From Nitrospirota bacterium (GTDB lineage Bacteria; Nitrospirota; Thermodesulfovibrionia; Thermodesulfovibrionales; JdFR-88), in assembly GCA_021812785.1 (NCBI GenBank), contig JAKAMR010000048.1, forward strand, positions 1 to 20,658: 20,658 bases of DNA, written 5' to 3'. A model generated the notes under the pieces. That model saw only the letters and a list, made by a program, of their open reading frames with translations. It was not told the origin of the DNA and did no database searches. A program made the translations under genes and the position numbers. Positions 7,769-15,273 of this stretch are shown here, one piece after another; positions within the stretch are counted from its first letter, which is position 1, and each line of letters opens with the position of its first letter.

Positions 7769-8817
7769 CCGTTTCACTTGGCGAGCGGAGCTATCCCATA
7801 CGCATGGGAGACGGGACTCTTGCGGGGCTTGGGGGCTCCATGCTGCCCCTGGGGTTCGAAAAAAAGATCGCCCTCGTGACAAACCCCACCGTCTACGCCC
7901 TCTACGGCCAGACCGTCACAGGCTCGCTTTTGCGTGCAGGTTTCGATGTGACTGTCGTGAAGGTCCCTGACGGTGAGGAATACAAAAACCTGCTATGGGC
8001 GGAGTTCATATACGGAGAGCTCCTCAGGGCCAGACTGGAGAGGGGCTCGTGCCTTGTGGCCCTGGGCGGCGGCGTCATAGGGGACATCACGGGTTTTTGC
8101 GCTGCCACCTACATGCGCGGCATACGTTTTGTGCAGGTGCCCACCACGCTTCTGGCCCAGGTGGACAGCTCGGTTGGCGGCAAGACGGGGGTGAACCATG
8201 CCCTCGGGAAAAACATGATAGGCGCCTTCTGGCAGCCTTCCCTTGTATGGATAGATACGGCCGCCTTGAAATCCCTTCCGGCCAGGGAGTTTGCGGCGGG
8301 AATGGCCGAAGTCATCAAATATGGCGTCATAAGGGACCGGGCATTTTTTGAGTACCTGGAAAGGGAAAGTGCGCCTGTAAAAGACCTGTCCCCGGAGCAC
8401 CTCATGCATATCGTAAAAAGGAGCTGTGAGATAAAAGCGGAGGTTGTGAGCACGGACGAGCGGGAGTCCGGCCTGCGGGCGATACTCAATTACGGCCACA
8501 CCATTGGCCATGCCATAGAGACGCTTACCGGGTACAAAAAATACCTGCATGGAGAGGCGGTGGCCATAGGCATGTGCGTGGAGGCCCTTATCGCCTGCAG
8601 AAGGGGACTTTTGAAGGAGGCGGAGCTCGAAAGGATAAGAAGGCTCCTGGCTTCCTATGACCTGCCTACCGAACTGCCTCCGGGCCTTGCAGGCAAACAG
8701 GACCTGATGGATGCGATGCTTCTGGACAAGAAGGTCAAAGGGGCGGAGGTCCGTGCGGTGCTTCCCGTTGGCATCGGGGACGTAAGGATGGAGACCATCT
8801 CCGGCTCCGGTTTTTAG
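7741..8817 (+). CDS. aroB: 3-dehydroquinate synthase
   Basis: AroB converts DAHP to 3-dehydroquinate with NAD and a divalent metal, the second step of the shikimate pathway. From the TTG at 7741 the product is 358 residues, normal for the family. The frame is open upstream to 7672, but those codons lie deep inside aroK and encode no AroB-like sequence. Visible features are PDGEEYKNL (substrate region), the NAD-binding GGGVIGDITGF (109-119), VPTTLLAQVDSSVGGKTG (133-150) with K148, and the zinc ligands E190 (AEVIKYG), H253 (NYGHTIGHAIE) and H270 (LHGEAV). It is the last gene of the aroC-aroK-aroB unit and converges on the chemosensory operon with 53 bp between stop codons. No DAHP synthase or aroQ/aroE is in the window. 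Confidence 0.95.
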   Translation: MQNSGKTEITVSLGERSYPIRMGDGTLAGLGGSMLPLGFEKKIALVTNPTVYALYGQTVTGSLLRAGFDVTVVKVPDGEEYKNLLWAEFIYGELLRARLERGSCLVALGGGVIGDITGFCAATYMRGIRFVQVPTTLLAQVDSSVGGKTGVNHALGKNMIGAFWQPSLVWIDTAALKSLPAREFAAGMAEVIKYGVIRDRAFFEYLERESAPVKDLSPEHLMHIVKRSCEIKAEVVSTDERESGLRAILNYGHTIGHAIETLTGYKKYLHGEAVAIGMCVEALIACRRGLLKEAELERIRRLLASYDLPTELPPGLAGKQDLMDAMLLDKKVKGAEVRAVLPVGIGDVRMETISGSGF

Positions 8818-8870
8818 AGCCTGCCTTCAAAAAAATGGGCTTTTTGCCGCTTGAGCCGGAGGCCTTTTCT

Positions 8871-10136
8871 TCAGCCCTTCTCGACCCTGATGATGAACTC
8901 CGTCCCGCCTGTCTCCCTCCCGTGCGCCTCGACAGCGCCCATAAGCTGGCGGGCCAGGTTATAGACGATCTTCAGGCCCATGGTGCCCGCCTTTTTGATG
9001 TCCAGGCCCTCGGGCAGGCCTTTCCCATTGTCCGACACCCGCATCTCCATCCGCTTTTCATCCAGGTCCTTCAGGCAAATACTGATGACGCCGGCCTTCC
9101 CGGCGGGGAAAGCGTATTTCAGGCAGTTTGAGACAAGCTCGTTCATTATGAGCCCGCAGGGTATCGCCGTGTCTATGGACACAATGACGGAGTCCAGGGA
9201 AAGCTCCATCGAAATGTCCCGTCCTCCCTTGAGGTAACTTGAAACAAGGGCATTGGCAAGGTCCGTGATGTAGTCCCTGAGGTCCAGTTTTGAAAGGTCC
9301 CGCTTATACAGTTTTTCGTGCACCATGGCCATTGCCTGTATCCTGCCCTGAAGGTCCTTCATGCTCTCGCGGGTGCCTGTGTCCATGGAGGCCATCTGGA
9401 GGCTTATAAGGTTCGTGATCAGATGCATGTTGTTCTTTGTCCGGTGGTAGAGCTCCCTTAAGAGGGTCTCTTTTTCCTGGAGGGAGTTCCGGAGCGCCTT
9501 TTCGCTTTCCTTTAGCGCCTCTTCCACGCGCTTCCCCTCTTTGATCTTGTTCTCAAGCTGCTCGTTAACGGCCTTGAGCTCCTGCTGGGCATACTTTAGC
9601 TCACGGTTCTTTATTACCGCCGTTTCGTACGTGGAAAGCAGGAGCTCCAGAATGCGGTCCTGCCCGGAGGTGATAACATACCGCCTTTCTCCAAAAACTA
9701 TCTCAGCCCTGGTCTTTTCCGTTTCCTTTTCCAAATCCCCCGCGTTTTTGACGGCGGACAGGGCGTTTGCGACATGCGGGATAAGATAGCCGGGGTCGTA
9801 GGGTTTCGTGATGAAATCATCCGCCCCGCATTCAAGCCCCTTCAGTATGTCCTCTGCATCGGAGAGGGCCGTCAGGAGCATGACCGGCAGGTCCTTCAGA
9901 TCTTTTTCCGATTTTATCTTCCTGCAGAGTGTAAAGCCGTCCATCTCCGGCATGACCACATCGGTGATCACCAGGTTTGGCTTGCGCGCCCTGATGCGCT
10001 CATAAGCCTCCCGTCCGTTGCGCGCCACCCAGGTGGCATAACCCTGCCTGTCAAGCACATACCTGAGGTCTTCGGCCTGGGTCAGGCTGTCTTCCACGAT
10101 GAGTACTTCCGGGGCGCCCGAGCTATTCATTGGCAT
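8871..10136 (-). CDS. Receiver-histidine kinase (REC-HisKA_2-HATPase), last gene of the chemosensory operon
   Basis: The 421-residue cytoplasmic protein has an N-terminal receiver domain (about 8-128) with the acidic pair E15/D16, phosphoacceptor D59 (LVITDVVMPEMDGF), T89 and K111 (TKPYD). A long charged, probably coiled-coil segment (about 165-225) follows, then a HisKA_2-type dimerisation/phosphoacceptor box (LLRELYHRTKNNMHLITN, H231). The ATPase domain has N-box NELVSNCLKYAF (332-343) and DNGKG (369-373). There is no membrane segment or PAS/GAF domain, so its only visible input is the receiver. The ATG at 10136 is 12 bp after cheB, with GAGGA overlapping the cheB stop; ATG 10130 is also possible. 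It occupies the place of the diguanylate cyclase WspR in Wsp operons. Inference: CheA phosphorylates D59 and this switches kinase output to an unlinked partner. All key residues are intact. Confidence 0.9.
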   Translation of the reverse strand: MPMNSSGAPEVLIVEDSLTQAEDLRYVLDRQGYATWVARNGREAYERIRARKPNLVITDVVMPEMDGFTLCRKIKSEKDLKDLPVMLLTALSDAEDILKGLECGADDFITKPYDPGYLIPHVANALSAVKNAGDLEKETEKTRAEIVFGERRYVITSGQDRILELLLSTYETAVIKNRELKYAQQELKAVNEQLENKIKEGKRVEEALKESEKALRNSLQEKETLLRELYHRTKNNMHLITNLISLQMASMDTGTRESMKDLQGRIQAMAMVHEKLYKRDLSKLDLRDYITDLANALVSSYLKGGRDISMELSLDSVIVSIDTAIPCGLIMNELVSNCLKYAFPAGKAGVISICLKDLDEKRMEMRVSDNGKGLPEGLDIKKAGTMGLKIVYNLARQLMGAVEAHGRETGGTEFIIRVEKG

Positions 10137-10148
10137 ATCCTATTTTCC

Positions 10149-11228
10149 TCAGGAAATCGTTCTTTTTGCAAGCCTGTTCAGTGTGTCCGTGATCTGCCCG
10201 GGAGAAAGCACCAGGCTGGCCGCGCCCAGTTGGACCGCGGCCTCGGGCATCCCGTAAACGGCGGAGCTTTCCCTGTCCTGGGCGATAGTTAAAGCTCCTT
10301 TTTCCCTTAGCTGCCGCATTTCCGCAGCACCGTCCCTGCCCATTCCGGTCAGAAGCACGGCCGCAGCCGCTCCTCCGTATGCCTTGCCCACCGAGCGGAA
10401 CAGGTAGGATATGGAAGGGCGAGCCCCGTGCTCAGGCCCGGCGCTTGAAAGAAAAACGGTTTTGTCACCGCTCACCCCCATATGGAACCCATCCGGCGCA
10501 AAATACGCGTTGCCCGGCAGCACCGTCTCCCCGTCACAGGCTATCCGAAGGCGCATGGCGCTTGACTCGCCAAGCCAGTTCAACATGCCAGGCAGGAAGC
10601 CCGCCGCCATATGCTGAACAACCAGCACAGGGACAGGGAAATCTACTGAAAGCCCGCCAAATATCCTCTGAAGCACCGGAGGGCCGCCGGCCGATGCGCC
10701 TACGGCAACTAGTTTCACGTTACCTTGCACTTTCGACCCCGCCTCAGGGGACACTGAAGACTCCGCCGGTTTGTCCGGGCCGGTGCGGGACCACCGGCGC
10801 ACCACCCGGACCTCGGACATAAGCCGCACCGTCCTTACCAGCTCCTGCACAGAACCTTCGTGCCCCGGGTGCCCTGCGCCATATGGCCTTTGCACCACCG
10901 CAAGGGCCCCGGCCTCCATCGCCCGGAATGTCGTGTCCACCTCCGCTGGCTCCCAGTTGCCGCTTACTATGACTATCGGGACAGGGATTGTCTCCATTAT
11001 CCGCCTTGTGGCCTCAAGGCCGTTCATCCCCGCCATGTATATGTCCATTGTTATGACGTCAGGACGCCTCTGCTGGACGAACCTGATGGCCTCCCTTCCG
11101 TCCGGGACAGCGCCTATGACCCTGATGCCCGCCTCCGAAAAGATATGGGTCAGGAACTCACGGGCGACCTGGGAGTCGTCCACGATAAGAACATTTACGG
11201 CGTTCTCATGTCTTTTTTCCACCGTCAT
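10149..11228 (-). CDS. cheB: CheB/WspF-like protein-glutamate methylesterase
   Basis: The 359-residue product has the CheB architecture: receiver (about 11-125), linker (about 126-168) and methylesterase (about 170-355). CheB removes methyl groups from chemoreceptor glutamates when phosphorylated by CheA, giving adaptation. The receiver has D17/D18 and phosphoacceptor D62 (ITMDIYMAGMNG), with S89 as switch residue. At the position of the invariant lysine it reads VVQRP, so that residue appears to be R114. The esterase triad is present: S179 (GASAGG), H206 (VQHM) and D299 (GMGRDGA). The ATG overlaps the cheA stop as ATGA, so the two are translationally coupled. By position it corresponds to WspF, which dampens Wsp signalling. 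Enzyme identity is firm; how the receiver works with the altered lysine is unknown. Confidence 0.94.
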   Translation of the reverse strand: MTVEKRHENAVNVLIVDDSQVAREFLTHIFSEAGIRVIGAVPDGREAIRFVQQRRPDVITMDIYMAGMNGLEATRRIMETIPVPIVIVSGNWEPAEVDTTFRAMEAGALAVVQRPYGAGHPGHEGSVQELVRTVRLMSEVRVVRRWSRTGPDKPAESSVSPEAGSKVQGNVKLVAVGASAGGPPVLQRIFGGLSVDFPVPVLVVQHMAAGFLPGMLNWLGESSAMRLRIACDGETVLPGNAYFAPDGFHMGVSGDKTVFLSSAGPEHGARPSISYLFRSVGKAYGGAAAAVLLTGMGRDGAAEMRQLREKGALTIAQDRESSAVYGMPEAAVQLGAASLVLSPGQITDTLNRLAKRTIS

Positions 11229-13435
11229 ATCAGCCTTTTTATCACCTCAAGGAGGTTGCTCTGGTCAAAACTGCTCTTTACAATATAGGCGCTGGCCCCC
11301 ACCTCTATCCCCCTCTCACGGTCCTCGCGGGATTCAAGCGCGGTGACAAGCACCACGGGCAACCCTGAAAGATGCTTGTCCTGCCGTATCCTGGCGGTAA
11401 GCTCCAGCCCGTTCATCCTGGGCATATCCACATCGGAGGCAACCAGATCGAACCGCTCCGTCTTCAGCATCGTAAACGCGTCCACACCGTCCACGGCAGC
11501 CTTTACAGCGTATCCGGCAGCTTCAAGGATGTTTTTAAGCAGCGTCCTTGCGGTGATCGAATCCTCAACTACCAGAACGGCTTTTTTCTTTTTCTCTTTT
11601 TCCTTCTCCGTGCGGGCTTCCCCGCGCTCCATGGCCATTTTTTCCGGTGGAGTCTTGAGAGCGGATTTCAGCAGGTCGGAGACATTGAGGACCGTGACCA
11701 CCTGGCCCGTGCCAAGGACGGCTGCCCCGAGCACGTTTCGCACCCTCGCAAGCTGCCTCCCCAGGTCTTTTACCAGTATCTCCTGCTCATGAAGGACCTC
11801 ATCCACGGCAAAGGCCACCCTGTGCCCGGCTGTGCCCAGCACAGCTGCCTGCAAAAAGGCGGACGCAGGCATATTCCCTTCCGGCCCTCTCATCTCGAGC
11901 ACCTTCCACAGGGGAACAAGCGGGACGGACTGGCCGTCTATCGGCACGGTTTCCCTGTTTTCCACCGTCCTTATGTCATCCCGCCTTATCCTCACCGCGC
12001 GGTCAAAGCCGGTAAGTGGAAGCATGAAAGGCTTGCCGGAGACCTTTATCAGCACACCCCGGAATGTGGCAAGCGTAAGTGGCAGAAGAAGCCTGAAAGC
12101 AGTCCTGCCCTCAGACTGTTCGCAAAAAACGGCCCCTCCCAGTTTTTCCACCTTCTCCTGCACGATGGCAAGCCCCAGTCCCCTTCCCGAGATATCGGTT
12201 ATGATGGGGCTTGTGGTCACGCCGGAGCGGAAGATAAGCGGAAGCAGCTTTTGCCCTCCGGAGCTCCCCGCCTCGCCGTCGGCAATGACCCCAAGCTTGA
12301 TTGCGGAGTCACGGACCTTTTCGATGTCTATGCCTGCCCCGTCATCAGATATGACCACCTCCACTGCTTTGCCTTCCTTTTGGGCTATGTCTATCCTCAC
12401 GGAGCCCATCGGGTTCTTGTTCCTGGCCGCCCTGGCCTCCGGCTTCTCTATGCCGTGGTCTACCGCATTTCTGAGCAGGTGTATTATGGGTTCCCTGATC
12501 TCGTCAAGTACCCTCCGGTCTATCTCTATCCGGGCCCCGCTTACCGTGAGCGAGGCTTCCTTGCCCTGACCGCGGGCCAGGTCGCGCACAACCATTGGCA
12601 TAAGATCAAGGACCGATGAGAAAGGGAGCATGGATATCTGCTTGACGTCATCCATTAGTCCGTCCACCATGCCTGCAAGCAACCGGCGGTCGTGCTCCAT
12701 GGCCCTTCCCAGCTCCGCCAGGGAGGTTTGCATCTGCTGCCAGGCCCCGGCCAGCTCCGGAGGCATAGACCCTTTTACCGCCAACGCTTTTTGCATTACC
12801 GCCTGAAGCTCCTCCGCTCTATGGCCTGCCGCCTGCTTTGCAGTGAGGAGCCCCTCGGCCTGAAGCAGAACCGAATCCAGTTTCTGCTTGGACACCCGGA
12901 CCGTGCCTGCGGCAGGCGGATGAGCGCCGGCGGAAATCTCATGCCCCTGCCCTGAGGCGGCAGAAGAAAAACCAGGTGGCTCGACGGGAGACATGCCATA
13001 GGGGGCGGAAGACGGGACAACACCCTTCATGATCCGTTCGAAATCCCTGATCAGGTCCCTGATCCTGGACCTCTCAGGGGCCGCAAATGCCCCTTTTTCT
13101 CCAATGTGCGCTATCAGTTCTCCAAGGAGGCCGGTTGACCGGTGGAGGGTGTCTATGAGCCCGGTGGAGACGGATACCTGTTTCCGTTTCAATGCTGAAA
13201 GAACGTCCTCAAAGGATTGGCAGAGCGTCTCCACGGTAGAGAGGTTCACCGCCCTGGCCGCGCCTTTCATGCTGTGGGATTCCCGGAAGACCCTCTCCAC
13301 GATTTCCGCCTGCGCCTCCGGCCCGGCCTTTTCGAGCTCTATAAGGCCTTGGGAGATGGCGGAGATGTGCTCCGAGGCCTCGGCCTTGAAGGTTGCAAGA
13401 AGTTTTTTCAGGAAACCGGCGTCTCTTTCGTCCAC
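11225..13435 (-). CDS. cheA: Hybrid chemotaxis kinase CheA-REC (WspE-like)
   Basis: The 736-residue cytoplasmic kinase couples receptor state to phosphotransfer. Domains in order are an Hpt/P1 domain (1-about 115) with H54 in FRESHSMKGAAR; a Gly/Pro/Ala-rich linker (about 138-178) with no recognisable P2; a P3 dimerisation helix pair (about 180-290); an ATPase domain with N-box LLRNAVDHGIEKPEAR (320-335), DDGAGID (364-370) and GRGLGL (417-422); a CheW-like P5 (about 455-590); a very charged linker (about 598-618, EKEKEKKKK); and a C-terminal receiver (619-736) with D668 in ASDVDMPRMNG, T698 and K720. This is the hybrid form seen in WspE and FrzE. The start is GTG at 13435, with TAGGAG overlapping the receptor stop codon upstream. 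It is the core of the seven-gene operon; CheB overlaps its end by 4 bp. Confidence 0.94.
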   Translation of the reverse strand: MDERDAGFLKKLLATFKAEASEHISAISQGLIELEKAGPEAQAEIVERVFRESHSMKGAARAVNLSTVETLCQSFEDVLSALKRKQVSVSTGLIDTLHRSTGLLGELIAHIGEKGAFAAPERSRIRDLIRDFERIMKGVVPSSAPYGMSPVEPPGFSSAASGQGHEISAGAHPPAAGTVRVSKQKLDSVLLQAEGLLTAKQAAGHRAEELQAVMQKALAVKGSMPPELAGAWQQMQTSLAELGRAMEHDRRLLAGMVDGLMDDVKQISMLPFSSVLDLMPMVVRDLARGQGKEASLTVSGARIEIDRRVLDEIREPIIHLLRNAVDHGIEKPEARAARNKNPMGSVRIDIAQKEGKAVEVVISDDGAGIDIEKVRDSAIKLGVIADGEAGSSGGQKLLPLIFRSGVTTSPIITDISGRGLGLAIVQEKVEKLGGAVFCEQSEGRTAFRLLLPLTLATFRGVLIKVSGKPFMLPLTGFDRAVRIRRDDIRTVENRETVPIDGQSVPLVPLWKVLEMRGPEGNMPASAFLQAAVLGTAGHRVAFAVDEVLHEQEILVKDLGRQLARVRNVLGAAVLGTGQVVTVLNVSDLLKSALKTPPEKMAMERGEARTEKEKEKKKKAVLVVEDSITARTLLKNILEAAGYAVKAAVDGVDAFTMLKTERFDLVASDVDMPRMNGLELTARIRQDKHLSGLPVVLVTALESREDRERGIEVGASAYIVKSSFDQSNLLEVIKRLI

Positions 13436-13450
13436 GCGGAACTCTGTCTC

Positions 13451-15196
13451 CTATATCTTGTATTGGGCCATAAGGAGGTTCAGCTTCTGTCCCAGATCAT
13501 TGAGGGCCTGCGCCGCTGCCTCCGTCTGCTTTGTGCCTGTTACGTTCTGCTCGCTTGCCAGCTTTATGCTGTTCATAGCAGAGATGACCTGCTCCATGCC
13601 AACCAGCTGCTGCTGGCTTGAGGCCGCGATCTGGGTTGCCGCCTGGGCCGCCTCCGCGATGCTTGCGGCAAGCGCCTTTATCGCCTCCCCGGACTGGCTG
13701 GACTGCTTCACACCCTCCTCAACCGTCTTTGCGCCCTGTTCAGTGGCAAGCACCGCGGCGCTGGTTGCCTTCTGTATGTCGTTAAGTATGGAGCGCACCT
13801 GGGCGGTTGCCTGCTTGGACTGAGCTGCCAGGCTCTTCACCTCCTGCGCAACAACTGTAAAACCTTTGCCGTGCTCCCCCGCCTTGGCCGCCTCTATCGA
13901 GGCATTCACCGCAAGAAGGTTGGACTGTTCCGCAAGGTCGTTCACCGCCCCTATTATCTCCCCTATCGCCTGGCTCTGTTCGCTGAGCTTCACGATGCTT
14001 TGCGCTATGGATTCCATCTGAAGACGGATGCGGGCCATTTTTTCTATCGTCTCGTCCACCGCCTTTTCGCCCATCCTGGATACCTGAAGCGCCTTCTGCG
14101 CGGCCTCGGATACCTGCCTGGCCTTCTGAGTGGATACCTGGGCCGTCTGCTTTACCTCCTCGACTGTAGTAGTAGTCTCGTTCACCGATGTGGCAGTCTC
14201 CGTGACGCTTGAGGCGACCTCGGTGGTGGAGGAGAGTATATCGCCTGCCGAAGAGGCCAGGACGGCCACCGAGTCCATGATCTCGCGGTTCATCTTTCTC
14301 AGGTTGCTGACCATGTCGGAAAACGAGTTGCCAAGCGTGTCTTTGGGTGAGATCGGGCGGGCTGAGAGGGTGAGGTCGTTGCCCGCGATCCGCTTTGCCA
14401 CCCCGGCCATGTCCTGCAGATAGGATATCATCCTTCCAAACGCCTTGGTAAGCGCCCCCACTTCGTCCTTCCGGTCCTCAAGGGACAGGTTTTTTACATC
14501 CAGGTCCCCCTCGCTCATCCTTTCCGCCGCTCCGGCGATCTCCTTGAGCGGATTTGAGATCATCCTGTTTAGCACAAAGACCGCAAGGAGGCTTAGAACA
14601 AAGGCCGCAACCCCCGCCACTATGAAGACGATGGAGACTTTTTGCGCCATCTCTCTTGAGGCCGCCATGCGGCCCTGGGCGCTTTTTTGATCGCTGTTTC
14701 TTATCTGGGCGGCCAGCTGCCTGATCTTAAAATATCTCTGCTCCTGTATGCCCACGCTCAGTTTCCTGGCCTCATCCACCTTGCCAGCGTGGATGAGCGC
14801 GAACTGCTGGTCCCTGGTCGCCCTGTATGCGTCCCGGACGGACTTAAGCTCAGACAGCTTTTTTACTGTCTCAGGGTCAGTTGCCGGATAGGTTCTTATC
14901 AGCTCAGTTATCCTGCCCGCCCTCTGATCTATGTCTTCCTCTATCGCCCTCTGCTTTGGCTTGTCCTTTGTGAGCATCATTTCTTCTATGTCCGCGCGGT
15001 CCCGGTTCTGGTCCGCAAGGAGGTCACTCATTTCCATCGCCGGAATGAAATCCATCAGGTAAAGGTTGCTTTGAGAATCCTTGACGCTTGTGAGACTCGC
15101 ATAGGCGGTAATGATCACCGCCGCCAGGATGACAAAAACCAGCCCGAACCCCAAAAACAGCTTGGTTCGTGTTGCCATGTTGGAAAACCATTTCAT
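13451..15196 (-). CDS. Membrane chemoreceptor (methyl-accepting protein, WspA-like position)
   Basis: The 581-residue inner-membrane receptor senses a periplasmic signal and controls CheA. TM1 is about 14-33, followed by a periplasmic domain of about 150 residues (35-185) predicted to be all-helical, like 4HB_MCP domains. TM2 is about 188-210, then HAMP (about 211-265) and the cytoplasmic signalling coiled coil. The hairpin tip is at about 420-460: LAEQSNLLAVNASIEAAKAG followed by EHGKGFTVVAQEVKSLAAQS. The C-terminus is LLMAQYKI, with no NWETF-type CheR/CheB docking pentapeptide. The ATG at 15196 has its own GGAGGG 7 nt upstream and overlaps the stop of a mini-ORF. It is followed after 15 bp by cheA. 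The ligand cannot be predicted. Confidence 0.94.
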   Translation of the reverse strand: MKWFSNMATRTKLFLGFGLVFVILAAVIITAYASLTSVKDSQSNLYLMDFIPAMEMSDLLADQNRDRADIEEMMLTKDKPKQRAIEEDIDQRAGRITELIRTYPATDPETVKKLSELKSVRDAYRATRDQQFALIHAGKVDEARKLSVGIQEQRYFKIRQLAAQIRNSDQKSAQGRMAASREMAQKVSIVFIVAGVAAFVLSLLAVFVLNRMISNPLKEIAGAAERMSEGDLDVKNLSLEDRKDEVGALTKAFGRMISYLQDMAGVAKRIAGNDLTLSARPISPKDTLGNSFSDMVSNLRKMNREIMDSVAVLASSAGDILSSTTEVASSVTETATSVNETTTTVEEVKQTAQVSTQKARQVSEAAQKALQVSRMGEKAVDETIEKMARIRLQMESIAQSIVKLSEQSQAIGEIIGAVNDLAEQSNLLAVNASIEAAKAGEHGKGFTVVAQEVKSLAAQSKQATAQVRSILNDIQKATSAAVLATEQGAKTVEEGVKQSSQSGEAIKALAASIAEAAQAATQIAASSQQQLVGMEQVISAMNSIKLASEQNVTGTKQTEAAAQALNDLGQKLNLLMAQYKI

Positions 15197-15219
15197 ATGC
15201 CGTCCCTCCGCGTGCTCAT
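15193..15219 (-). CDS. Possible leader mini-ORF (8 residues) coupled to the chemoreceptor
   Basis: A perfect AGGAGG (15233-15228) is followed after 8 nt by an ATG that opens the short frame M-S-T-R-R-D-G-I. Its TGA stop overlaps the receptor ATG as ATGA. The receptor's own ribosome-binding site, GGAGGG, lies inside the mini-ORF. This arrangement is that of a translated leader that could control or couple initiation of the receptor. Alternatively the upstream AGGAGG is a spare or standby ribosome-binding site and the peptide has no role. Only the sequence layout supports it. Confidence 0.4.
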   Translation of the reverse strand: MSTRRDGI

Positions 15220-15227
15220 GCCACGTT

Positions 15228-15233
15228 CCTCCT
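15228..15233 (-). promoter_or_regulatory. Strong Shine-Dalgarno of the leader mini-ORF
   Basis: AGGAGG is a full anti-16S match, 8 nt before the mini-ORF ATG (15219) and 31 nt before the receptor ATG. It is too far away to serve the receptor directly, which has a second site, GGAGGG at 15209-15204. Having two good sites in one 77-bp gap is unusual in this otherwise tightly packed operon. Confidence 0.55.
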
Positions 15234-15273
15234 GATTTTTATGATTTTTTAAAATTTGCTCATTTATTTAAGA

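Noticed and set aside
8818..8870. Possible terminator in the convergent aroB/kinase gap
   Set aside because: An A run and T run (8829-8845) could form a weak AT stem, and GGC/GCC gives only three GC pairs before a T tract on the minus strand. Too weak to call.
11372..12619. 415-codon plus-strand open frame antisense to cheA
   Set aside because: It lies fully inside a well-supported cheA frame, shows no recognisable domain, and is rich in His/Pro/Arg/Tyr as expected for the antisense of GC-rich coding DNA.
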